Source: Silene noctiflora | Lineage: Eukaryota; Streptophyta; Magnoliopsida; Caryophyllales; Caryophyllaceae | NCBI GenBank assembly: GCA_009801015.1 | Contig: VHZZ01001339.1 | Location: forward strand, 6,616 to 42,607 | DNA length: 35,992 bases | Reading direction: 5' to 3' | In this document: positions 20,360 to 30,809 of the stretch, piece after piece | Layout: each line of letters starts with the position of its first letter | Numbering within the stretch: position 1 is the stretch's first letter | Made by a program: the position numbers and the translations under genes | Notes under the pieces: generated by a model | The model's input: only the letters and a program-made list of their open reading frames with translations | Database searches by the model: none | Told to the model about the DNA's origin: nothing

Positions 20360-23300
20360 TTATACGCCAGCTCGAAGAATGTCGTGTGCCAAAGAAAACC
20401 CAACTGGAAAAGACCGATGTATTCTTGTTTTCACGGCTGAAACATTCTTCACGGTAACTGGTTCAAGATCAATAGACTTGGTGCTGGTAACTGGTTTTTC
20501 AAGAGCATTCGTGGCAGTTGAATCCGCAAGGAATTGCAGCCCCTACAAGACATTGACAAATGGTATCAGGAAAGGGAACACATTGAAAGGTATGGCAAAC
20601 AGGCAAAGGAAGCTTTAAAACACAACAAACCTTCAATGAGTTATCCTCGCAGGTTATCTTTGGAGGTTCAAGCTTTGATCCAATATCCTATTAAACACCA
20701 GAAGATATCAAGTTATCAACCCATTGGCAATGAAAAGAAAGTATCTCGGTTTCAAGTTTTTGTAAAACATATCGGACAAAAAAGACTAGTTTAATGTTGT
20801 CTTGTAATATGTCATTATGATCTGTTTCTTTCATAATCCATAACAAAAGAATAGTGAGTCCTTTGCCTCCACTCTAATAGTAAACCGTAATTGATTAAGA
20901 ATTCACAAATGACTTCTTTTTCGAAATCCGTGACCAAAAAGAAAAGACATCATTAGTGTGGAAACCAGAAATTGGCCAACTTCAGTTCTTTATAAAATAT
21001 TCTTTTCAGCAGCAAGGACTCCGGAATTTATGATGTTTATCAATTACTACAGCGTAAACTGTTTGGCCAGGAGGTAAAAGTGCAATAGCATAAAAGAGCA
21101 GGCAAGAAGGAAGGATGCAAATTCCCGGACAAAAACAAGGCAAAAATCATTTATAATGCTTTGAAGTCGAAGCCGATTCTCATCCAACTCCTCAAACAAA
21201 ACGAAAAGAAAACGCTAATGGAAACTCTAACCTGGAAAAATCTACCATTTATCCCCTCCTTGATCCCGCCAGCTACTTGACATAGATACAATACTCCCGA
21301 ATTTGTCAAATCCTGTGTCACAAGACGAAACAATCACATGCATATAAGTTGCAAATACCCTAGGGTGAAATCTTTTGATAGTAAAAGAAATTCAGTGTAA
21401 ATAACATATATGATAGGAGGATAATTTCCCAAGTAGCAAATGAGCAAAATACCTGTTTATTTTCTAGAACTTCAAGCTTTCCTTCCTGTCATCAAAAGAA
21501 ACCAAGCTTCTTATACCAACACAGCAAAAATTTCCAAAAAGGTTGGTGTATGTTACTTCGATATTTTAATTTAAGTCAACAGTATGAAGATTTTTCATGA
21601 TATAGCAGAGTTTGATACTTCTAAGTTCTAACTGAGTCAAAGTAAAATACATATAGCCAATGCAGTACTTGATGAATTTCAGTGTATTTCCATCCGCCAA
21701 TCGCTTATATATCATCAAGCCTGCATCGATGACGACTGACGAGGGAATTATGAGTTTTTACTGATTTTCTTTAATAAGATTTTAAATCAGTCATATCCAT
21801 TAATACTAAGTTAGCATGCCAAATACATTTATATTCAATACAACGCATTTATTCCCTGCTGATCTATATAATAAATTCTAAACGAACAAAAGAGAGACTG
21901 GTTGACCTCAATCACGGTAAACAAACAGTATCCTTAAGAATCCCAATGTTATATCAACTAAGAGGCTAAGAGCTTGTAATTTGGACAAAAATGCGGCGCT
22001 TCTTAGATAGTTAGATCTATGTTGCTTTGACTCTAAGCTTCTAGAGTTAAATTTGCGTTAAAACTACACTCAAAGGTATGGATGCATATATGTACCCAAA
22101 ACTTACCATTCACACACTTTTCCTCGCGTAGACACGGAGAGAGGCTTACTTGACAAAAGTAAAAGAAGAGATTTAAATAGGCATTATAGCAGAAAAAGGA
22201 TCTCCTTACCAGACCATATATCATATCACGGATTGACTCGATATCAAAGCCAATTTGGGAGATATCGGACTTGACATCAATAACCTGCAAAGGCACATGA
22301 TATAAACAGGAGTCAGACCAATATCTAGCAAATGAAAGTTTTATTTCATATACTTATAAACTAAGCACAGTCAATAGTTTCATCAACTAACGAACGGCAA
22401 CGTTATGTCCCCTGTATATCTGTTAGTTGTAACTTCAGTCTCTTTAAAAATATCCAAGTAGAATAGTAGATTGACCTGTAATCAGCTATACCGCAGAATC
22501 GAGACACAAACATGTTTCCTTTAATGATACAAAAAGCTTAAAAAAAGAAGCCTACTAAGTAGCAAAAGCGTGAGAGGACTCAGTACTTCCGCAATTTAGT
22601 TTAGCTAAAGCAAAAAATGCATATATTTATAATGTACTATGTGATGCAACAACACAACTACAGTGTCTCAAGGGCTCCCGCAAATGGCTTGGTAAGGGAG
22701 AGTCGGATGTATGCTGCCCTACCCATGTGTTAACAACATAAAGAGGTTGCTTCCGGATGGCCTATAATGAAAATTGCATCAAGCATTGCATCAAATGACG
22801 GTTATTTCACTATAAAAGAAAGCGAGTTTAATGAGTCATATGGCTTTATCAAACCAAAGAATAGTGAGTCTTTGATTACGTCGGAAATGAAAACAACGCT
22901 GTGGAATGAAGCAAAGTAACAAAGAGCCACAGGGTCTCTAGAAACTGGAACTCATGTGTTATATGTTAACAGTAATATTTCACGAAAGAAGCACCATAAA
23001 AGATTTGTTTAGCTAATTGAAGACAAAGCAATCAGAGAAGCTACATAGACAGGTGAGTTCCTAAATCAGGAACATACATCAGAAAGTATTTGCCCTGAGA
23101 TCTCTTTCTGCTCCTCTATTTTCCAATCCAAAGTCTCCAATCTTTGCGACAAATGCTTTTTAGTTCTCTACATCATTGAGGTTAAGCAGAAATTAGAAAC
23201 AACGGAGTGATTAGAGCAGAATGTAGAAAGAAATTTAACAAACACCAAAGTGAGACGATACTCACTGCCACTGCTTCGGACAAACTGTCCAGTTGCTTTG

Positions 23301-26300
23301 AAACATTAGACACAGCATTTGCCATATTTTGCTTTGTCACAAACATGACATCTGAAAATGACAACCCCTGAAATGAAGGCATGCCACAAAGACACAAAAA
23401 TGAATTAAATAAGTAGATGGGTAAAAGAAAAATACGATATCATTATTTCACTAATGTAGCAACAGTCTACCACAAATAATACAAGATCAAGAAAGAGCTT
23501 CTAAAAAATTTGCCCATCCCATTTACATTGTCCCTGATGTCCCCATTTGTTTTAATAGTTAGTTGATGTCAAATTTGACCGATATTATTTACCGTATACA
23601 ATGGGTAAAACTTTTGAAAGTAAGTAGTTTTTATTATTTTTTTGACGGATATATTAGTAGATTTGATTACTCAAGTGCCGCAAACTTTACATCATATTCT
23701 ACATGCATAGGGCATATTAATGTTCAAATGGGATGGATGAAGTACCCAAGTAAAGATGTTTAAGCCGTTGCAAAATATCGATAAAATATTTATAGAAGTT
23801 AGACAAGAGCTTAGGGGAAATGATTTTAACCCATAAATAATAACCACCAGTAAGTAAATTAAAAAAACAAAAAAAGGTAGCATGTAGAACAATGATTTGA
23901 AAATGAAAAGCAAACCTTCCACCACATATAGCAATATCCCATCGCTCCGATCGCAGCCGCTGGCATTATGTAAGAAGAATAACCTGCAACATGAATCATC
24001 TACACAAATTAATATAAGAACATAGAAAAGTTTTCTTAATTAAGATACAAAGTAAAATCACATTTTACGTAACGATAACCAACTAGTTTGTTAAACAACT
24101 AACACTCATTTAGCAGATACATTTGTGTGCACAATTCAAATGAAACAATATCTCAAAACAGCAGACAATAGCAACTAATGTTAAGTAATTAGTTCAAAGG
24201 AACAAAGTAAGTGTGCCTTTAATATTAGAAAGAAAAATTAAAGAATTCAACTATTTAAGATAAAGAAAGGAGCAGCAGCAAATCCAGCAATATTTTTTCA
24301 ATTGCTACAAATATACTATATCTGACAAACAGTAATAGGCAATCTGAAGCCTCGGGGTATGTAAAAAACTTGATATTGGAGGGTGGAGGGTGGAGGGTTG
24401 CAGCTAATTGTTTCCTTATTAACCCCTCTTTCTTCAAATCTATTTATTTATTTCACCACCAAGTCACAATTCCTCTTTCTTTGCTGAACCAAAATTATAC
24501 CGAGGCTTTGGGCTCTGTAGTTATTGTGAGATCCAGAAAACTCAATTAAAATTCACATGATGTTCCTTTCTTGAATGTTCTTACCATTATGTTGAACAGT
24601 CGGTCAGTCAAACCTCTACAAAGGTATGATAACTGACTATAAGTCTATAATAGATTACACAAAGTGATCAATATCTCCGATTGGAGTGTTTAGCATACGT
24701 AAGCGTCGTCCGCCCACCCGCCTTCTCATTCAATGTTCTTCAAATGATTGTTAATAAGAACGATTAAGCACGGTAAAAAGTAGAAAAGTGACAAATCCAA
24801 AGCTTTGGCAAAGAATCAAGATCATCATTTACAAGCATCAATGGCAGCTAACTAATGAAAAGAAAAAGAAAAATACGAAATTTGAGGAAGGCAAGGAAAA
24901 AATAGTAATAGTCAATTTACATAAAAAGCTGATAAAAACATTCTAATGAAGGAAAAAACATATAGATAAACATAACCGAAATAAGCTTACTACATACCAC
25001 TAGAGTCAGAGTTTCCATTTAATATTGTAATAGGATTTGATGCAGATAGCACCCTAATCTCCTGAGCCAGCTGCCGAATCTGAGAGAGAGTAACAATAAT
25101 TAAAAATGAACTGTTGCATGCATGAAGTGACTTCTCATTCTCCAGTCACTTTATTGAAATTAAAATCACTACACACATTCACTCCAATAATCGACCCTAG
25201 AGAGTCACTACTCACTAGTACCATCTTCATATCTAAACCAGTTGTAAATCCATGGAGCTTGAACTCAGTTTGATTTCCATTTTTAATAATAATGAAGCTT
25301 GGACTAGTATTAATTCCGCACCTATGTCCTACACAAAAATATTCTTAATATTCTCCACACTGAGAGAAAACTAGGCAAGTGGTAGTGTCCTGTTACAAAT
25401 CTATCATCGCCTATCTACACTTTTTGGCCAACAAATATGCCCCTATTAATCTTTTACAGATTAAGCATGCAATGTTACCTGTGCTGCGAGGAGTCCAGGA
25501 TCATATTTAGTGGAAGATATATCAACTTCATTAACACCCTGCATAAGTTCTTGAAGCTGTGCAAGGACATCAGATAACTTTCCGTTCTTCAAAATTATTG
25601 AACCAGTTAAACCTTTTGACCAAGAAACATAAAAGTAAATCCCATTAGATGGCAAAAAAACTTTCAACAACGCAAACAATCTCAATTTTTAGTATTCACC
25701 ATCAAAGCTCAAAAGCATATATATTTTAAGGAGTTACAATAAGCATCCCGACAACTTCGAATAGGTTTTGAAGTTTACTACAGCCTCACGTTAACGCATA
25801 TCAACCCCATTAATGGCGGAACGACCGAAAATAGGCCACACTAAGTCACTAACCTGTCAATATTAAATGGTATTTAAAAATAACATGGCCAAAACAATGG
25901 TCTTCTCTGACAAGAGAATTCTTGTAACTTAAGAGTTGGAACTTAAAAACTAGTCAGGCACCCTAATATCGTACAAACTCATTAGTAAAAGTCCGAATCT
26001 TTGGGAATTTTCAGAATCTTGTGTAATCACGGTGATGAATGGAATTTGGATGTGCAAAGTTCCAACTCTTCCAAGGTGAAGATTTTGGATGAGCTATGGC
26101 ATGAGGTAAAACGGAGCTAAAAACAGCCAGCAAGACTAGAATATCAAGACTGGGCCCTGGACATAATGGTGGTGCCATGTGGCTGTCGATCGACTGAATT
26201 CTTGGCATTAAATTTTCATTACAGACTATTGGGAATCAACTTTTTTTGTGGGCAAAGGTTGAGTACATACAACCCTCCCTCCTTTATTCCGTCATATGTG

Positions 26301-27188
26301 GGAACCCTTGAGGCAGTGGGCCACTGTTGTTGAGGATTAGATGTTAGAACACTATTTGGATTGAAGATCGCTATAAACTGACGGTAGCTTCGCTTCAAGC
26401 TAAGGCAGCCGTGGAAGCGGTATGGAGCAAAGATTTCCTAAATCCTACCCCCTTCGTTTTCTCCATCACGTCCACCTACCCACCCCGGATATCACTCTCT
26501 CAATCAAAGTCTAATGGCGTTTCCATCGAATCACCAACTAGAGCAAAACTCCATGAAGTTGCAACCCATCATTTAAAACCAAACCCTCAATTAAAGATTT
26601 CTTCTTCCCCCCCAAAAAAAACAACTCCTTCTACACAATCCATTCCCCAAAATCCTTGATCTCTAATATATAATCCCCTACTTACCTATCCTCATTAATT
26701 CTAAATTTCTAATACTAACGCCGCATCAACAACTAACTACCTTCTTAAACTTCCAAGCTAGATAATAAACTCCGCGAAAGCCGGCACACAACACCCCTCT
26801 TATTACAAACATTGGCCAGCTATAAATTTCATACCAAGCTAAATCACACACACATACTAACATAGATACACGATTACAAGCTATAAAATTCAATCGAAAC
26901 CAATCAACCAGTTCACAAAAGCGAATTCAATAAAACAATCGAATTGCGTGATACATGGGCAACTGTTCAAATTAATACACAAATTGATTAAAATAAAAAA
27001 AGCTGTGAACTTAATCTGACGAATTAACACTAACTAATTGATTAGGGCAAAAGTATGAACTAACCAAAATCAAATCAAATTAAAAAGACAAAAAGTTGAA
27101 GATAATAAAATTAGATAAGAATAAAGAGAAAACCTGCTCCAAGAAGAACAAGAACCTTGGAGGATGAAACTCCAGTTTGCATCGCCAT
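20360..27188 (-). CDS. DUF1664 family protein (complete, 11 exons)
   Basis: Exons on the minus strand: 27188-27134, 25612-25479, 25079-24998, 23983-23916, 23367-23266, 23167-23078, 22284-22210, 21485-21453, 21312-21232, 20687-20631, 20542-20360. They give 319 aa in frame. The N-terminus (MAMQTGVSSSKVLVLLGAG) runs into a hydrophobic stretch at about 11-26. A second hydrophobic segment lies at about 91-113 (PAAAIGAMGYCYMWWK). From 114 to 260 the protein is rich in heptad-like Leu/Ile/Val spacing (coiled coil), including RTKKHLSQRLETLDWKIEEQ and EGKLEVLENKQ. This order matches the plant DUF1664 family, whose molecular role is unknown; some members are mislabelled bZIP. Membrane anchoring with a soluble coiled coil is an inference. 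Start codon, frame and all splice sites agree. Intron 1 is 1.5 kb. Confidence 0.93.
22641..22762 (-). mobile_element. SINE-like retroposon fragment, copy 1 (DUF1664 intron 6)
   Basis: On the minus strand it reads GGCAGCATACATCCGACTCT, CCCTTACC, TGCGGGAGCCCTTGAGACAC and a TTGTGTTGTTG tail. These words resemble plant tRNA-derived SINEs with the '...GCGTACATCCGACCCTCC...GGGAGCC...' core. A related copy sits in intron 1 in the opposite orientation. The 5' end with pol III boxes is not clearly defined. Confidence 0.55.
23507..23742. mobile_element. Possible MITE in DUF1664 intron 4
   Basis: GCCCATCCCATTT on the left and AAATGGGATGGATG on the right form a short inverted repeat about 235 bp apart. 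The interior is AT-rich and unlike the flanks. No target duplication is clear. Confidence 0.3.
26252..26332 (+). mobile_element. SINE-like retroposon fragment, copy 2 (DUF1664 intron 1)
   Basis: Plus strand: GGTTGAGTACATACAACCCT, CCCTCC, ATATGTGGGAACCCTTGAGG, CAGTGGGCCACTGTTGTTG. It aligns by eye with copy 1 and shares the TTGTTG tail. Only the 3' half is recognisable. Confidence 0.55.
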
Positions 27189-28417
27189 TTTCAACTTGAG
27201 CTTCAATCAAAATTGAGTTTATTGTTTGTTGAATTTATGTTTTTCTACTCATTCTTTGTATTTTTCGCATAATATCAGAAACACAAATTATTCCTAAACT
27301 TGTTACGACCTACCTCCGATTTAAATTTAAATAAATATTAAGCGGAATAGACGGTGGTATTGAGATGTTACAAGCAAGACTTGTTCTACAAGTAAAAATA
27401 AGGAAAATAAACATAATCGAATTTTTTTTTAAATTTCGATGTAGTATATAACCCATAAGTTTTACTAGAAGAAAACTTTAACCTCGATTTCTTCATTGAA
27501 ATATAACAAAAAAAAATTATTTTATAATGTGTGCGAGTGTTTGGTAGGACGATTTAATGTAAATGTTGTGTAAAGGTGTAAAACGAATCCGCTTAACAAA
27601 AAGTTCACGATCGATATAAGAAAGAAATTAGTTGAATAAATATCATTTTACGTAATATACTTGTGCAAGACTATCTCGGCTCTTATATAAGCATTTGTGA
27701 AATTTTTTTATAGTAACTTATGCAAGGTGAAAGATTATATTAAAAGCTTATTATTTGATTTTGCTTTTGAATGATATGTGTGCTAAATTGCTAACTTTTT
27801 ATTTTGAAGTATGACGTTAAATGATTTTGCGATCTTAGTATAAAAGTAAACATGAAAATATAAAATAAATAACTAAATATCGAGAATAGAGTCTCCACTC
27901 ATGGTTTCTATCGAGTGGGTATTGCACTGTAACGTCGGTTGTTGCTTTGGAATGGAGAACTGTGTCACTAGATAAAAAGAGACACCCAAAATAGAATAAG
28001 TAATACTCAATCAAAAGTGAATTTTTTCTTTATGATGAAGAAATTCGCAGCCGTTACCTTAGGTGCGCATTAAGTAAACTTCCTAATATGCGTGAATAGA
28101 TATGTGATAACCTGTATATCAGTTCAACCATCTTTTTTACTGAAATGATTCGAATATTTGCCAAATATTTATTTATCATAATATTTGCATCATTGTCATA
28201 TGATCATACATTTCATAGTAATAAAAAAATGGCTATATTTAAACATATGACATAACCAATGGTCATAAATAAACACCCAATAATAAACTATATCAAATAT
28301 AGTCACTTAATCCAAGTATAAATATCAAATCCCTTCAAGAATTATTTAAAATAGTAAGAATAACAAAATAAATTAATATTTCATTTTCTACCCTAATTAA
28401 AAAATAAATAAAATAAA
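27189..28417. other. Divergent intergenic region between DUF1664 and RALF genes
   Basis: These 1,229 bp separate two start codons on opposite strands, so they must hold both promoters. The DNA is AT-rich. Apart from a TATA candidate for the RALF gene, nothing is recognisable. Confidence 0.6.
28317..28325 (+). promoter_or_regulatory. Candidate TATA box of the RALF gene
   Basis: TATAAATAT lies 93 bp before the RALF start codon. It is the best TATA match in an AT-rich region, so chance is possible. Confidence 0.45.
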
Positions 28418-28690
28418 ATGTCTTGTTCTACAAAAATTGTAGTTTTAATGTGGGTAACAATAATATGTTGCCTATTGGTACAAGAATGTTATGGTAGTGA
28501 TGAAAGTGGTTTTATAAGTGGTGGTGCAATGGTTAAAGGTAATAGAGCATTTTGTGGTGGTAAAAGGCAACTACCATGCGTCGGAGCGAAAGCGAACCCT
28601 CCGTCAAGAGGATGCTCCGATATTACTCGTTGCAAGAGGCATAACGATGAGGTAGGCGTTAACGATGTTAATGAGGAGAAACCTCATTAA
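28418..28690 (+). CDS. Divergent RALF-like secreted cysteine-rich peptide (90 aa)
   Basis: Single exon. Residues 1-26 form a signal peptide (hydrophobic VVLMWVTIICCLLVQ, likely cleavage near CYGS). The mature part has four cysteines (46, 54, 66, 72), and the block RGCSDITRCKR matches the conserved RALF C-terminal motif; ANP before it also fits. RALFs are apoplastic signals read by FERONIA-type receptor kinases with LLG partners and bind LRX/pectin. Unusual points: no RRxL processing site, FISG where many RALFs have YISY, only seven residues between Cys1 and Cys2, no YY pair, and an acidic tail of about 16 residues after RCKR. It resembles the short RALFs without a propeptide (such as the Arabidopsis RALFL8 type). 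The family call is good; the receptor and tissue cannot be told. Confidence 0.85.
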   Translation: MSCSTKIVVLMWVTIICCLLVQECYGSDESGFISGGAMVKGNRAFCGGKRQLPCVGAKANPPSRGCSDITRCKRHNDEVGVNDVNEEKPH

Positions 28691-28997
28691 AGTAAAGCGA
28701 CCTTACATAAGTATATTATAAATATGTTTTTTTTTTTTTTTTTTTTGTTACACTAATAAGGGCAAGGGCATGTTTGAAATATTAATTGTATACTAAGATC
28801 GCAATATTAATTGTAAGAAACAACTCATTTATTTGGGTGGTGTATAATAAAAATGAAAATAATTTTTTATTTTTATACATTTGAAATTTTCAATGTGTGT
28901 TTCTTGCATTGGATCAGTACTCCCTTAAAATTTTGAAATTTCGAATGATTATTTTCGTATTCGTCTCAAAAAGTAAAATGTAATATGTATTATTATT

Positions 28998-29482
28998 TTA
29001 GAGCTGACAAGTCTGACCCGACCCGAACCTGAGCAAACCTGACCCGACATAACTCGAAAATATTGTGACCTAAAAACGACCCGACCCGACCCGTAACCCG
29101 ACATGACCCGATTATCACAGACCCGAACCCGACCCAGACCCGACCCGACACTGACCCGATTAAATTGATGACCTAACAATTATTAAGCTTAATTTTGATC
29201 AAAATGAAAGTGATTTTGTGTTAAAATTGATACGTTTAACTTAATAATGAAGTAATTAAACGAAATAATAGGTTAAAAACTAAATTTAATGGTTAAAAAT
29301 TGTAGTAATGCGATTAAGTAGCCGGACCCGATAATGACTCGACCCAAACCCAACCCGACCCGATACATCATTTGACCAGAAATGACTCGACTCGACCCGA
29401 AAGGGCAGGCTGACCCGATATGACCCGAACCCAATATGACCCGACCCAGTTTGACCCGACCCAAACCCGACCCGACTGACCT
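28998..29482. repeat. GACCCG-rich degenerate repeat
   Basis: Dozens of GACCCGA/CCCGACC words occur in two blocks (28998-29165 and 29321-29482) around an AT-rich spacer. The block makes long artificial open frames (GSGLGRV repeats) on the minus strand. Similar but weaker clusters lie near 5800, 14270, 31360 and 35450. Confidence 0.8.
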
Positions 29483-29962
29483 AATTGCCACCTCAGCGTA
29501 TATACTCCCTTCATTCGATTTTGTTTGATAATTTACAAAATATTAAAAAATTCTTAATTACCATAAACAAGCAAACATTTTCTTTTCTTATTTCAAATAA
29601 GCATACTATAACGCTCGTAAAAATCGAACCTCTAAGCTTGCGGTTGAAACATTAGTTGTTACCACTTGAGTCAACTCTTATTCTTACGAACAAGCAAACA
29701 TGTAATCAAGTGATAAAAGCATGGAACATTGAGATTCTCTTTTTTTTTTTGTAAATTCCCGGTTTTCAAATAGTTTGTTAGCATCAGACAAATACTGTAG
29801 CGTGTCGCTCACACATTTTTAACTACGGCAGATCATTTTATGAACTCTATATATGTTACGAAGTATATGCGTGGACTAAGGGGTGATATCGAGATTCAGT
29901 ACCAACCGGTACCACCATCTTATTTTCCTTGAAATTAGTATTTGTCAAGATACATGAATACG

Positions 29963-30150
29963 GGCAATTCTCATTTGTGACGGAAGATATCCGTCACTTT
30001 GAGAAGACGGGTACCAAATTGTGAGACAAAAGACCCATGAGAGGAGAGAGGAAAGCAAGTGGAGGGGTGCCCCCACCTTTTGCTTTATTCGTTTTGTGAG
30101 TGGCATTACCCGTCACAAATACCGACCCGTCACAAGGGAGACGCTTTGCA
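29963..30150. mobile_element. MITE-like repeat, family 'GTGGGGGCACCCCCAC', copy 2 (inverted)
   Basis: Inverted relative to copy 1 at 17068. It has GTGACGGA...TCCGTCAC near the left end, ACCCATGAGAGG, GAAAGCAAGTGG, GGGTGCCCCCACC, TTCGTTTTGTGAGTGGCATT and GACCCGTCACAAGGGAGACG. This copy is fuller at the left end and may mark the true terminus. Confidence 0.7.
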
Positions 30151-30298
30151 TGAATACATCCCTTTTATCTCTGCCAATTTTTCTTAAACAGATTGATAAT
30201 TTGAATTCCCTTATTCCTGCGCTTTTTACTGGCAACCAAACCATCATTTAGTAATCTCATAGACAACAAATACAATAACATTATTAAATATTAAAGAT

Positions 30299-30415
30299 GT
30301 CTTCACCTCATGGGTCATAGGCCGACCGTGCTACTATGTTCAAATTCAACAAGTTTTTTTTTGTCTTCGCCTCCTGGGTCATGGGCCAACCATACTACTA
30401 TGTCCAATTCAATAA
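30299..30415. repeat. 63-bp tandem duplication
   Basis: Two units (30299-30352 and 30362-30415) share TGTCTTC.CCTC.TGGGTCAT, GGCC.ACC and TACTACTATGT, with about 85% identity by eye. Confidence 0.8.
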
Positions 30416-30809
30416 ACTACAGCCTAATGAATAGTGTCTCGATATATCTGTCTTAACTGTTTTTCACTTCTTTTTCCGGTATCAAAGGTGGATCAAGGAA
30501 GCAGAATACAAGGGGATGGAGATTCGAACCCATACTATCATCTAGTGTCCAAGTACCTCCACGGCTCCATTAAGTAAAGAAAGTCTGAAAGTGTGTAAAG
30601 TTTCTATTATCAAATAATGAACTTTTAATTTCGGTTATTCAGTGTTGTACAGATACAGTTTTAGACATATAATCGGCTGGACTTTTTTTTTTCTTTGGAA
30701 AATAAAAAAAAAACATCAGAAAAGGTACAGCTTACAGTAAAAAGGGAAGTGAATTACCCTCACAAAAATTTACGCAGAAGGAGACGGAGTAGAAAAAACT
30801 GAAGGCGAG

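Larger units (their letters stand above)
28691..30809. other. Repeat-rich spacer between RALF and LpxB genes
   Basis: It holds a 20-T run (28727-28746) just after the RALF gene, a GACCCG-rich block, a short tRNA/SINE-like stretch around 29608-29680 (AATCGAACCTCTAAGCTTGC, ACCACTTGAGTCAACTC), one MITE-like copy and a 63-bp tandem duplication. No gene is seen. Confidence 0.55.

Noticed and set aside
24378-24397. GGAGGGT triple repeat as a G-quadruplex element
   Set aside because: Only three GGG runs are present, so a standard three-tier quadruplex is not supported; it is probably a small microsatellite.
26011-26208. 65-codon frame with a signal-peptide-like stretch in DUF1664 intron 1
   Set aside because: Short, isolated, no conserved motif, and next to a SINE-like fragment.
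28949-29491. Minus-strand frames rich in GSGLGRV (glycine-rich protein)
   Set aside because: They are translations of the GACCCG repeat, have no start context or exon structure, and the frame breaks between the two blocks.
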